A stretch of DNA of 64,000 bases from Mytilus galloprovincialis (taxonomy: Eukaryota > Mollusca > Bivalvia > Mytilida > Mytilidae): contig NC_134839.1 in the NCBI RefSeq assembly GCF_965363235.1, positions 74,239,410 through 74,303,409 on the forward strand, written 5' to 3'. The notes under the pieces were generated by a model, which was given only the letters and a program-made list of their open reading frames with translations, was not told where the DNA came from and did no database searches. Both the position numbers and the translations under genes were made by a program. Shown here piece by piece: positions 21,110 through 34,125 of the stretch; the stretch's first letter is position 1; every line of letters starts with the position of its first letter.

Positions 21110-23689
21110 GAACAAGTCGATTCATGTCACCCTCTTTTGCTGTATCAGATAATTCGGCCAACTGTAAATACCAGTGACATAATTGTAATGAATAGTTATA
21201 AAGCTCATCTGGTTCAACCAATATTGGTTCCAAGAACTGTTCTATTGCTAACTTCCCATCTACAATAACTGCCCGCAATTTTTGGACATACTGAGCATTT
21301 ACCATAAACTTATCAGGTGTGTCAACCATCCCATAACCATACATTTTCATGAAATCAGCGATAACATTATAAAACATATCCCTTTTTTGATCTTCTGAAA
21401 AATTGTCATCTTCTAATTCTGTAAGCAGTGGGTGTGTTGGTTTGCTGTATTCGTTTTCCATTTGGAAAAATTCAAAAATTTGTTCTTTGATTAGACCTTC
21501 TCCTACGGCCATCAGCAGGTCATAATGTGGCTGGAAACGTCCTTTCACTTTTCCATTAACATTAGTTCTGTGTAGTATCGTTTTGAAGAAATTCAGAGTG
21601 CCTGGTGTATTGTCTGCTTTGTAAAGAGTCTTATAACATTTCTGCAATAGACAAAGAATCTATAATTATAACACAAAAACAATATAAAATGATAGCATCA
21701 TATAACAAGTGTGGACACAGACCAGCATGTATATTATTTCATAGCAATGCATAGTTCCCTTCAAGTTAAAAGATCCTTGCATTGAAACAAAAGGCAACCT
21801 TAATGAGTAATTTGTAATATTTTTATATTCAACAAGAACCAGAACTCTGCAAAAAATATAAACATGTATATGATCTTTTTTTCAGGGGAGAAGAATTCAG
21901 AACTGCATTCAAAAAACTTAGAGGTTTGAAATCCTTTTTTCCCAACGTGCCAGTGATAGGATTGAGTGGCACATTAACAGTTTCGCAGAAGGAAACTATT
22001 CCAAAACAGTTAGGACTTGAAGATTTTCACACTATTGAAAAGACACCGGACAGACCTAACATTTTCTTAAAGAAAATAAAGAAAGAACCAGGAACAGATG
22101 TAATGAATGAATATGAACAAATAGTTCATAAGTTATGTGATGATTTGTATGACAAGAAGGCAGACTTCCCAGTAACTTTATTATTTTTGCCAGTATACTA
22201 TATGAGCGAAGCCATGGTATATTTGCTGAGCTTATTTGGTACTTCAACAATCAATGATTCAATTTACAGTGCTATATGTTCAGGGCAAGATCAATATGTA
22301 ATAGATGCTACAATAGCAGAGCTAAAAAAGGAGAACCCAACTATACGGCTGGTATTAACAACATCAATTTCAGGAATGGGGTTTGATCCAAAAAATGTTA
22401 CTAGTATTATACATGCATGCCCTCCCAGAAATACATCACAATATTTACAGGAGATAGGACGTGCTGGTCGTTGTGGACAACCGTCAGTTGCAACATTATA
22501 CTATTCCAATCGTGATTTAGGAAAGAATTTGCCAGGAATAAAGGATGACATCATAAATTATTGTAAAAATGATTCTTCATGTATAAGGAATCAGCTGCTG
22601 TCTGTGTTTGGCTTTGAAAAAGACAAAAGCATTATTGATTGTCAATGTTGTTCATTTTGTGCTGAGAACTGTATTTGTGAATCCTGTGTTGATTTATCAA
22701 AGTTACAAAATTTTAATGTATAAATAAATGTAAAACTTGTTTAACCCTGCCAAGATGGTAATTATATTAAGGTATTTAAACAGCTTATGGTCCCATAAAC
22801 AATATGTGCCTACCCCCCTTTTTAATAACTAATCAACTCAAATTACCTCTAAAAAATCTTGCTTACTGTGCCACATTTCACAGACAATTGGGTGTAGGTC
22901 ATCAAATCTCTTCTCAGGTGTAATGGACAATGTCCTAAGATTTCTGGCTTCTTGCAATCTAACTCTTGTCAGTTGGTCCCCTCCAAGTGGCACTTTGTAT
23001 TTTCTAAGCAAATCAATATTTCCTTTAAAAAAATAAATCATTATGAGAACTCATCTAATTTCAGTTGCATTTGCAAATCATAAATCATTTATACATGATA
23101 CTTAAAAATAAAGTGTACATGTCAGTTCTTTTATACCTATAGTATACCTACAGTATATCAAACAAACATCACAATTTGTACGGTTACACCACTATCCCAG
23201 GTTAGGGGAGGTTTGGGATCTTGCTAACATGTTTAACCCTGCCACTTTATGAAGGTGCCTGTCCTAAGTCAGGAGCCTGTAATTCAGTGGTTGTCGTTTG
23301 TTGCTGTGTTACATATTTGTTTTTCATTCATTTTTTTGTAAATTGATAAGGCTGTTAGTTTTCTCATTTGAATTGTTTGAATTTGTTCTTTTATAGCTGA
23401 CTATGTGGTTTTGGCTTTGCTCTTTGTTGAAGGCCATACTGTGACCTATAATTGTTAATGTCTGTGTCATTTGGTCTCTTGTGAAGAGTTAGTTGTCTCA
23501 TTTGCAATCACACAACATCTTTTTTTTTTTATATTATATGGAATATTTGCAATTTTGGAACAGGTTATTCAATATATCTTGGGTCAGTTAGCCTATCTTA
23601 CCAAAGGCACCCCTATGAATCTTTGATAGCTGATCCTCATAGCAGTCCATAATTGCAAGACAGTCTTCGTGCTTTGATTCATTTTTAAA
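21110..23689 (-). pseudogene. DUF6589-type transposase-like protein, copy 2
   Basis: Exons mirror copy 1: 23689-23602, 23022-22847 and 21641 to about 21110, with the same splice sites. One residue difference is visible in exon 3 (TPDKFMV here, TPDKFIV in copy 1). The frame continues through the whole minisatellite to 20232, because this array lacks the stop-bearing variant unit. It has the same missing N-terminus as copy 1, so the truncation predates the duplication. Confidence 0.6.
23265..23530 (-). repeat. Mussel dispersed repeat, family B, in copy 2
   Basis: The mirrored counterpart of 10850-11115, carrying GGTTGTCGTTTGTTGCTGTG and GTGTCATTTGGTCTCTTGTG. Confidence 0.65.
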
Positions 23690-23968
23690 CTGGATAGGCA
23701 ATGGTAGCACTATTTATAATATTAAGTTCACATATTCACATATTTATATTATTTAGTTCATATATTTATATTATTAAGTTCACATATTTATATTATCTAG
23801 TTCACATATTTATATATTTTCTATATGAAGTCAACATAAAGGTTAATTGTGTCGAATTTACATCGTGCTCTTATTTACTATTTCATATCTTCCGCCATGT
23901 TGTTCAACTTCCTGCTAAAAAATATTGTCACATGATCTTTCTTGAACACGTGTTTTGGGACTACTTTT

Positions 23969-24025
23969 GAGACATTAGCAGAGATTGAGAGAGAGCAAGG
24001 ACCGACAACTCTGCATGGGAGATTG
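23969..24025 (-). repeat. Outer terminal inverted repeat of copy 2
   Basis: Identical to 17449-17505. It is followed by a second GGGAGATTG and then the start of the next repeat block (AGGATATAAAGTAC). Confidence 0.8.
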
Positions 24026-24035
24026 GGGAGATTGA

Positions 24036-24400
24036 AGGATATAAAGTACTAAATGGTGGCCCCATTGCCAGCAATGCTATTTTTAGCAATTATCTCCTTA
24101 AAAGGTGCTTTTAATAAACTAATTATGGAAAAACTGCTGTTGTCTAATTGAAGCTCGATATCTATTTGCGATTTTACCGCACTCAAATATATATGGTCCC
24201 ATGGCTTTTCTTGGTGAATCTTGGGGTTTTTCACGATACCTGACGATTTCGCAGAAAAATTTCCCTAATTTTGAGCAACATAAAAAAATATTTCCGGCCC
24301 TTCATACTATACATTTAAGGACAAATTTATGCTTGAATGAAACTTCATTCATAATGCTTTCCAGAAGAAAAATATATAAAAGATATTACAACCAATCACA
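24036..24400. repeat. Left flank of the satellite block (direct repeat 1)
   Basis: Starts AGGATATAAAGTACTAAATG and ends ATATTACAACCAATCA. It recurs at 29415-29780 in the same orientation with only a handful of differences. A 61-codon minus-strand frame is shared by both copies, but I do not recognise it. Confidence 0.75.
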
Positions 24401-24486
24401 GAGAGCCATCTATTTTTATCTCTATGTCATGTTCCCTTCATAAAATGGCTGCACCCATGTAATTTTATTTGGTACATTGTAACCTA

Positions 24487-27400
24487 TACGGTAATAAACA
24501 ATTTTTGAAATTTGATTTTTTTTTTGCCGCATTAGTTACTTGAACATTGCTTGACTTCATTCTACTATGCAAAATATCTCATTGAAAACTGTATAATACA
24601 CAGGAATTAATTTCTGGAGCCTACCCCTGTTTAAAAATTGGTAAAAAATTACACTGATTTTTATAGACATTACGGTACTGTTTGTTGCAGCTGTAATATT
24701 TTGTCTCTTTATTAGTATTGCCTTTTCGAAGTAATCATGTGCTTCTGATATCGATCAACAGAAAATTTAATTTGAGTGACGCTGTGCCGAAAACCAAATT
24801 AAAAATTCGGACCAGTTCAATATGAAATAAATTCACTATTTTGAAACGGACTATAGCTTTATAAATCGGATACATGTGCACACTTTAGCTTCTTTTCGTA
24901 AAAAACAGCTTCTGGTGGTCTATATTAGCTATACAAGTAGTCTGGTAAATGTTTTGAATGATGCGAAATCGTTTAGCGTATGCATATACCCTTAGAGCCG
25001 TTTTTACCTAAAAAGGGGGAGGGTTAAATCCGAAGATTTCTGTGTCATGTGATGTGACAAGATCTAACAAGTATCGCCAAAAGTTAGGCCTATATATGGC
25101 TATCAAGCCTGTAAGACAAATTTTGGATAAAAACAGAAAAGACACATCAAGGCGATGTAATCCTGTATGTACCCGTATTTTGAATGCAAATAAGAAACGG
25201 ACTATAGCATGAAAACGGAATTATTCACACATATCACAACACTAGTAAAGCGTTTTTGATGTCTAAATCTTTCTTTAAATACAATTTTTGACATATTTTG
25301 AGACCATTATACGGTAATAAACAATTTTTGAAATTTGATTTTTTTTGCCGCATTAGTTACTTGAACATTGCTTGACTTCATTCTACTATGCAAAATATCT
25401 CATTGAAAACTGTATAATACACAGGAATTAATTTCTGGAGCCTACCCCTGTTTAAAAATTGGTAAAAAATTACACTGATTTTTATAGACATTACGGTACT
25501 GTTTGTTGCAGCTGTAATATTTTGTCTCTTTATTAGTATTGCCTTTTCGAAGTAATCATGTGCTTCTGATATCGATCAACAGAAAATTTAATTTGAGTGA
25601 CGCTGTGCCGAAAACCAAATTAAAAATTCGGACCAGTTCAATATGAAATAAATTCACTATTTTGAAACGGACTATAGCTTTATAAATCGGATACATGTGC
25701 ACACTTTAGCTTCTTTTCGTAAAAAACAGCTTCTGGTGGTCTATATTAGCTATACAAGTACTCTGGTAAATGTTTTGAATGATGCGAAATCGTTTAGCGT
25801 ATGCATATACCCTTAGAGCCGTTTTTACCAAAAAAGGGGGAGGGTTAAATCCGAAGATTTCTGTGTCATGTGATGTGACAAGATCTAACAAGTATCGCCA
25901 AAAGTTAGGCCTATATATGGCTATCAAGCCTGTAAGACAAATTTTGGATAAAAACAGAAAAGACACATCAAGGCGATGTAATCCTGTATGTACCCGTATT
26001 TTGAATGCAAATAAGAAACGGACTATAGCATGAAAACGGAATTATTCACACATATCACAACACTAGTAAAGCGTTTTTGATGTCTAAATCTTTCTTTAAA
26101 TACAATTTTTGACATATTTTGAGACCATTATACGGTAATAAACAATTTTTGAAATTTGATTTTTTTTGCCGCATTAGTTACTTGAACATTGCTTGACTTC
26201 ATTCTACTATGCAAAATATCTCATTGAAAACTGTATAATACACAGGAATTAATTTCTGGAGCCTACCCCTGTTTAAAAATTGGTAAAAAATTACACTGAT
26301 TTTTATAGACATTACGGTACTGTTTGTTGCAGCTGTAATATTTTGTCTCTTTATTAGTATTGCCTTTTCGAAGTAATCATGTGCTTCTGATATCGATCAA
26401 CAGAAAATTTAATTTGAGTGACGCTGTGCCGAAAACCAAATTAAAAATTCGGACCAGTTCAATATGAAATAAATTCACTATTTTGAAACGGACTATAGCT
26501 TTATAAATCGGATACAATTGCACACTTTAGCTTCTTTTCGTAAAAAACAGCTTCTGGTGGTCTATATTAGCTATACAAGTAGTCTGATAAATGTTTTGAA
26601 TGATGCGAAATCGTTTAGCGTATGCATATACCCTTAGAACCGTTTTTACCAAAAAAGGGGGAGGGTTAAATCCGAAGATTTCTGTGTCATGTGATGTGAC
26701 AAGATCTAACAAGTATCGCCAAAAGTTAGGCCTATATATGGCTATCAAGCCTGTAAGACAAATTTTGGATAAAAACAGAAAAGACACATCAAGGCGATGT
26801 AATCCTGTATGTACCCGTATTTTGAATGCAAATAAGAAACGGACTATAGCATGAAAACGGAATTATTCACACATATCACAACACTAGTAAAGCGTTTTTG
26901 ATGTCTAAATCTTTCTTTAAATACAATTTTTGACATATTTTGAGACCATTATACGGTAATAAACAATTTTTGAAATTTGATTTTTTTTGCCGCATTAGTT
27001 ACTTGAACATTGCTTGACTTCATTCTACTATGCAAAATATCTCATTGAAAACTGTATAATACACAGGAATTAATTTCTGGAGCCTACCCCTGTTTAAAAA
27101 TTGGTAAAAAATTACACTGATTTTTATAGACATTACGGTACTGTTTGTTGCAGCTGTAATATTTTGTCTCTTTATTAGTATTGCCTTTTCGAAGTAATCA
27201 TGTGCTTCTGATATCGATCAACAGAAAATTTAATTTGAGTGACGCTGTGCCGAAAACCAAATTAAAAATTCGGACCAGTTCAATATGAAATAAATTCACT
27301 ATTTTGAAACGGACTATAGCTTTATAAATCGGATACATGTGCACACTTTAGCTTCTTTTCGTAAAAAACAGCTTCTGGTGGTCTATATTAGCTATACAAG

Positions 27401-29415
27401 TAGTCTGATAAATGTTTTGAATGATGCGAAATCGTTTAGCGTATGCATATACCCTTAGAACCGTTTTTACCAAAAAAGGGGGAGGGTTAAATCCGAAGAT
27501 TTCTGTGTCATGTGATGTGACAAGATCTAACAAGTATCGCCAAAAGTTAGGCCTATATATGGCTATCAAGCCTGTAAGACAAATTTTGGATAAAAACAGA
27601 AAAGACACATCAAGGCGATGTAATCCTGTATGTACCCGTATTTTGAATGCAAATAAGAAACGGACTATAGCATGAAAACGGAATTATTCACACATATCAC
27701 AACACTAGTAAAGCGTTTTTGATGTCTAAATCTTTCTTTAAATACAATTTTTGACATATTTTGAGACCATTATACGGTAATAAACAATTTTTGAAATTTG
27801 ATTTTTTTTGCCGCATTAGTTACTTGAACATTGCTTGACTTCATTCTACTATGCAAAATATCTCATTGAAAACTGTATAATACACAGAAATTAATTTCTG
27901 GAGCCTACCCCTGTTTAAAAATTGGTAAAAAATTACACTGATTTTTATAGACATTACGGTACTGTTTGTTGCAGCTGTAATATTTTGTCTCTTTATTAGT
28001 ATTGCCTTTTCGAAGTAATCATGTGCTTCTGATATCGATCAACAGAAAATTTAATTTGAGTGACGCTGTGCCGAAAACCAAATTAAAAATTCGGACCAGT
28101 TCAATATGAAATAAATTCACTATTTTGAAACGGACTATAGCTTTATAAATCGGATACATGTGCACACTTTAGCTTCTTTTCGTAAAAAACAGCTTCTGGT
28201 GGTCTATATTAGCTATACAAGTAGTCTGATAAATGTTTTGAATGATGCGAAATCGTTTAGCGTATGCATATACCCTTAGAACCGTTTTTACCAAAAAAGG
28301 GGGAGGGTTAAATCCGAAGATTTCTGTGTCATGTGATGTGACAAGATCTAACAAGTATCGCCAAAAGTTAGGCCTATATATGGCTATCAAGCCTGTAAGA
28401 CAAATTTTGGATAAAAACAGAAAAGACACATCAAGGCGATGTAATCCTGTATGTACCCGTATTTTGAATGCAAATAAGAAACGGACTATAGCATGAAAAC
28501 GGAATTATTCACACATATCACAACACTAGTAAAGCGTTTTTGATGTCTAAATCTTTCTTTAAATACAATTTTTGACATATTTTGAGACCATTATACGGTA
28601 ATAAACAATTTTTGAAATTTGATTTTTTTTGCCGCATTAGTTACTTGAACATTGCTTGACTTCATTCTACTATGCAAAATATCTCATTGAAAACTGTATA
28701 ATACACAGGAATTAATTTCTGGAGCCTACCCCTGTTTAAAAATTGGTAAAAAATTACACTGATTTTTATAGACATTACGGTACTGTTTGTTGCAGCTGTA
28801 ATATTTTGTCTCTTTATTAGTATTGCCTTTTCGAAGTAATCATGTGCTTCTGATATCGATCAACAGAAAATTTAATTTGAGTGACGCTGTGCCGAAAACC
28901 ATATTAAAAATTCGGACCAGTTCAATATGAAATAAATTCACTATTTTGAAACGGACTATAGCTTTATAAATCGGATACATGTGCACACTTTAGCTTCTTT
29001 TCGTAAAAAACAGCTTCTGGTGGTCTATATTAGCTATACAAGTAGTCTGGTAAATGTTTTGAATGATGCGAAATCGTTTAGCGTATGCATATACCCTTAG
29101 AGCCGTTTTTACCAAAAAAGGGGGAGGGTTAAATCCGAAGATTTCTGTGTCATGTGATGTGACAAGATCTAACAAGTATCGCCAAAAGTTAGGCCTATTA
29201 TATGGCTATCAAGCCTGTAAGACAAATTTTGGATAAAAACAGAAAAGACACATCAAGGCGATGTAATCCTGTATGTACCCGTATTTTGAATGCAAATAAG
29301 AAACGGACTATAGCATGAAAACGGAATTATTCACACATATCACAACACTAGTAAAGCGTTTTTGATGTCTAAATCTTTCTTTAAATACAATTTTTGACAT
29401 ATTTTGAGACCATTA
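24487..29415. repeat. 821-bp satellite, six tandem copies
   Basis: TACGGTAATAAACAATTTTT recurs at 24487, 25310, 26131, 26952, 27773 and 28594, a period of 821 bp (823 for the first). Units differ by only scattered single bases. Each ends ...TTTGAGACCATTAT. Overlapping frames of 84 (plus) and 86 (minus) codons recur in most units. The first and last units break one or the other frame and neither shows a known motif, so I treat them as non-coding. The near-identity implies recent amplification or homogenisation. Confidence 0.9.
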
Positions 29416-29780
29416 TAGGATATAAAGTACTAAATGGTGGCCCCATTGCCGGCAATGCTATTTTTAGCAATTATCTCCTTAAAAGGCGCTTTTAATAAAT
29501 TAATTATGGAAAAACTGCTGTTGTCTAATCGAAGCTCGATATCTATTTGCGATTTTACCGCACTCAAATATATATGGTCCCATGGCTTTTCTTGGTGAAT
29601 TTTGGGGTTTTTCACGATACCTGACGATTTCGCAGAAAAATTTCCCTAATTTTGAGCAACATAAAAAAAATATTTCCGGCCCTTCATACTATACATTTAA
29701 GGACAAATTTATGCTTGAATGAAACTTCATTCATAATGCTTTCCAGAAGAAAAATATATAAAAGATATTACAACCAATCA
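29415..29780. repeat. Right flank of the satellite block (direct repeat 2)
   Basis: It matches 24036-24400. It joins the last satellite unit at CATTAT|AGGATATAAAG. After ACCAATCA the two flanks diverge completely (CAGAGAGCC on the left, ATAGAAGTT on the right). Confidence 0.75.
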
Positions 29781-30718
29781 ATAGAAGTTCAAACTATAAC
29801 CAGGATCGAGTACCACAAACCCCACATAAAACTTCTGTGGTGTAAGTAGGATAAAATCATATTTGGTGGTGAATGAGTAGTATAAACAGCCGTGAAGGTT
29901 ACAAATATGATGTTAATTGTCTTTTAATTGTTGAAATTATAATTCTTAAAATTTTAAATCACCCACATCTAAAAATAAAGTTACTGACAGTCTGCTTAGT
30001 TTCGATCAAAAAGTTACGGACGTCTTATGCATTTTTTAAAGTTGGCCTTGCGCTTTAGTGAACTCTATATTAACAAATTTTTTTCATTCATTCATGAAAT
30101 GTATGCTATATAGTTTCTTTTTATTTTAAAATGGCACTTTGATTAGTTTTGGAAAGTTTATGCCTTTGAAGGAGATATTTTTGAGAGATTAATCAGTATA
30201 CATTTTTATATGGAAAACTTATAGTTTGCTTTCTAAAGTACATTTAAAAGACATTGAATACATATATTTTCAACACTGATGTCTGTATTTAAACTTTCTC
30301 CTCGCTTTTGCCCTGAAATAGGAGAAACATTTCACTGATTGATTTAGAGTGAATGGAAATCTTAGGAAAATAATTTACTGGTAGGCATTTTTTTTATTAT
30401 CATGCATAAAAACAAATTCATATGAGTTGCTGTCAGGTGACATTGTCTTGCTGTGATAACTAATCTTTCCGTTCCCATAATAAAGCAAGTTTTATGGATA
30501 AAAATGTCAATAAGTAACATTGAGAATATATTTTTGGTTAAAGGCGTCATGAGGAAACATTCTCCATTGTAATATACAATATCATTGATGAACCTTTTGC
30601 TTTACATGTACAAAGATCTGTAAAAAGTACTCGTTCTGTCAACTGAAATAAAAGGATTGAAACAAACAAGTCTTTTTTCACATCTATAAATGTGTTATCA
30701 ATCACACGACCACTTGAA
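29781..30718. other. Gene-free stretch between the satellite and the LTR element
   Basis: A/T-rich sequence with no frame above about 65 codons that carries a recognisable motif. I see no repeat here. Confidence 0.4.
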
Positions 30719-30722
30719 TATG

Positions 30723-31319
30723 TGTGACGAAGTCATTAATGGATAAATATATTTTATTACGTAATTACAAAGTCAAGAAAGATTCTAAAGTTCAAATGTT
30801 CGAATGTTCACAACTGTCTTTAAAGTAGAATTGTTCGAATGTTCAACATCTCACACGGGCACGTGATCGTATAGTTTCAATCCTGATGAAATACGTTTGG
30901 ATATTAAGCGCATATGTTCCAGCCTACCCACGAGGTGGGAGACCGTGGCGGAATCTCCGGTACCAATCTCTTGTACCAAGCTGTCCCCTTCAAGTCCAAA
31001 GCTGGATCTTATATAGTCCAGTAGTCCATTAACAACGGCCCATAGCTGATGTCCGGTTACTTAATAGTCTGGATGTTAGATAATTCTAGTCTGTGGTTAA
31101 TTGTCAAACTAACCCCTGAAGGATACATGTTATTTCACAGTAGACATGGTCATTTATTGGCTGCAGGGTATACATGGTATGTCTATAATATTTGAACAGA
31201 TCGTTATTTAAAAATGTCCAAAGCGTACATGATTGTCATTGAATTATTTAATTCCTTTTTAATAAATTCCTAATTAATACTCCTTGATAATTAATGATAT
31301 GAAACACAATTGTGTTACA
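30723..31319 (-). repeat. 3' LTR of the LTR element
   Basis: 597 bp, TG...CA ends, same as 34126-34722. It is bounded internally by the polypurine tract at about 31320-31334. Confidence 0.8.
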
Positions 31320-34125
31320 TTTTCCTTTCCTCCTAAATAAAACGAAAGTTCAATAAAATACGGTAGTTTTTCTTCCTGTAGGTTATTGTGATAGTTCATT
31401 GCAAAGTTTCCGGTAACCATCACCACACATCTAAAGTTTATAATAAGTTCATTACATTCACCAAGTCCAATAGCTGGATATATTTACACATAGTTCATTT
31501 GAATCACCAGTTAAATAGTTCGATATACATAGTTCATGTTTTATTTCCGTCACCATCAAAGTATAAAGTTCATCAACTGCTGGAAAGGGCGCACATCTTT
31601 GTACAAGTGTCGTCATCATCATCTCCATTACGTAGTATTTGACGCATCTAGCTATTTGGTTCGTCCTTCTTAAGAGGCTGTTATCATCGACATTCGGTTA
31701 AGTTTTGTCCTTGACCAATGGCACGGAGGAAGACATCTCTCTGTTGTCAGTAACATCTATTCCAACCAATTGCGAAGACACCATTTGTTTTTACCAAATT
31801 GTTCGTGGCATTAGAACCAGAACTCACAACATTCTTTTTGGCTAACCAAGATATATTCTTAATTAATTAACAGTACAAAAATATGGCTATTCCAATGAAG
31901 ATCGCACCTAAACCCCACTGATAAATTTATCTCCAATTGGACAAACTAAAACTTTTTTACTTCCCCTTATTTCTTTTTTTTTTCTATTATTTATCATCTA
32001 TCAGATTATTGATAGTTGGTTCACTCGCCTTGAGTTCGCATGATTGTCCAAGCCTAGCAATATTTTGTAAAACAATTTCTACATATAAATCAATACAATA
32101 CGTTCTTTTTTTATATCGAATTATCCATTAAAACAAAAATAAAATAAAAAGGGGAATCTGTTGTATACAACTTCTACAAGTTTTAAAAATCCTACATAAT
32201 AAAAACAAAGATATGTTTATTAACACAAGACATAAAAAATAGATTTAAAAATTCACAAATTCAAAAAAATATATAATTTGATCCTTTTCTATAACCCCTA
32301 CACCTACATCATTGTACATGATACTAAAATTATATGTGTTACTTTGTTACCAATTGTAATACTTTTACTTATTTAATTTTTAGTTCCTCATTAATTAATT
32401 TTAACGCTAAACATAAAATACAGACCACAGATTTATTCTCATCACTCTTAAAAGAAAATTAAGATTCCATTGATAAAATGTTAACTATATCTTGCGCAAT
32501 AATTGGTTACTGACTATATTTCATATTTAACATGTTGTTGAGAAGAAAAAAAAATGTCGTTCTCTGTAATCTATTACATTTTTCCAAAATTAGTATATAG
32601 TTTCCTCATCATAATGATTCCTTCCTTTTTTATATATCTAATAAAAAAAAATTTTTAATTTTTTTTTAAATTTCAAACCTACTGCCTATCCGATTTATAC
32701 ATTTCAATACGGCTCAGTGTTAGGGTATAAGTTGAAATCTGATTTTAAAACTTAACTAACATCTTAAAAACTAAAACAATTAACAAAAATCTATGCCTAT
32801 TAATGAACAAAACACATCGTTAAGATTCTTTTTTTCAACTCCTTAATTAATTATTTCCTTATTTTTATCTTAATTTATAATAATAATCCTCATGATTGCT
32901 TATGAGAAAAAAAAAATCAATTTTACTTTAAAGCTAGTTTTCCCTTTATATCCATTATATATTTCATTTACATTTTTGTCATTAGTTATGAAGTTCATAT
33001 GTCTCTCATTTTTTCTTTACAAATATCAGTCTACTACAACAATACTAGTAAATCCCTAAGGGCAAACATATCCATGTTTTTCTTTAATGTGCTACTTTCT
33101 GAAGATACCTCTCTTTTCCTATTAACAATATGTAAATATGGCGTAATCTAACACCATAAAAAAAAACTTGCACCATTTAATTACTAACATCACTTATGTT
33201 AATCAACCGAAGAAGGGGTTGGAATCTAAAATTATAGACTATTTGTTTTCTCTAAACAAATTGTGCGTACACACTACCAACCTACGTAAACCCATCATCA
33301 ATGGCTAGAATACGCAAACAATGTATCCTCAATGTACCCTTAACTTCATCTACCAAAGGTTCTAATCCAACCTTCATTTACACCGGTGCTCTACTAATTT
33401 TACGTAAACATATGTTTTCTAGAATAATTGAGTGTATCTTCAAAAAAACAACCCATAATATGACCAAAAACCACCATTAAATACGGAACCAAAAAATTCT
33501 AATGTATCAGACATTTTATCTTTTTACAAATGTACTTTAAACGAAAAACTAGCTTCTCTATAACTTCACAAAAAAAAACCCGGTTTATTATTTTTTTTAA
33601 GAATCATATGTGTAATCTATCCTATCTCTTAAACAACACGTACCGCATAAATATTAACACAAAAAAATAACCTTTCATTCTGATAAAAAAAATGTGTATA
33701 ATATTCATAATTTTTAAATTGACCTATAATACCTTAAAACACTCAATAAAAAGTTTTATTTGAACCACATCTCGTGAACAAACTTCAAATGTTAAGCCTT
33801 TTAAAAATACGGCCACAATTCCTTAAAAATCAAAAACTTTACTTAATATGTGTGCCATCCCTTGAAAAGCCATTTCTACTTGTAAACTTCAGATTTTAAG
33901 CCTTTTAAAAAAAAATACGGCCTTACTCCCTTTAGAATTAAAAACTTTACTGAATATGTGTGCCATCCCTTGAAAAGCCATTTCTACTTTTTGTACTGAC
34001 ATAGAAATATCTTGATTGTCCATTAAGAAAAATGAAAGTAACTGAGTTCTTACCTTTTATATTCCTTCGCGTTATTTTAGACAATCCAAGTCGATCGTGG
34101 TCAAACGGCATCAAATCGTGACTTA

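Larger units (their letters stand above)
17506..22723 (+). pseudogene. RecQ-like helicase, copy 2, 5'-truncated
   Basis: Exon 1 survives only as 17506-17855, starting two codons after the Walker A Ser, so motif 0 and the ATP-binding loop are gone. Exon 2 (21886-22723) appears whole and carries motifs III to VI and the Cys cluster. At the splice junction the donor context changed from TG|GTAAG to TT|GTAAG, turning the conserved Trp of DECHxxxKW into Leu. Without Walker A it cannot hydrolyse ATP. The ATG near 17503 arises from the TIR junction, not from the original start. Confidence 0.75.
17506..24025. mobile_element. DNA transposon copy 2: inverted, inner end missing
   Basis: This is the reverse complement of about 10351-17087, nearly identical base for base apart from the minisatellite length and scattered substitutions. 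It keeps its outer terminus (23969-24025). It lacks the inner 418 bp corresponding to 17088-17505: the inner TIR, helicase promoter and first 48 helicase codons. The break falls directly against copy 1's right TIR, with no filler. At the outer end the last nine bases (GGGAGATTG) are repeated once in tandem, at 24026-24034. Confidence 0.8.

Noticed and set aside
10351-24025. Dismissing the palindrome purely as an assembly artefact
   Set aside because: The arms differ by nine minisatellite units, a 3-bp insertion, substitutions and an asymmetric centre, which a simple chimera of one read would not give; long-read confirmation is still the decisive test.
24960-29175. Repeated 84- and 86-codon frames on both strands of the 821-bp units as tandem genes
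   Set aside because: The frames overlap on opposite strands, are broken in the first or last unit and show no known motif; near-identity of the units explains their persistence.
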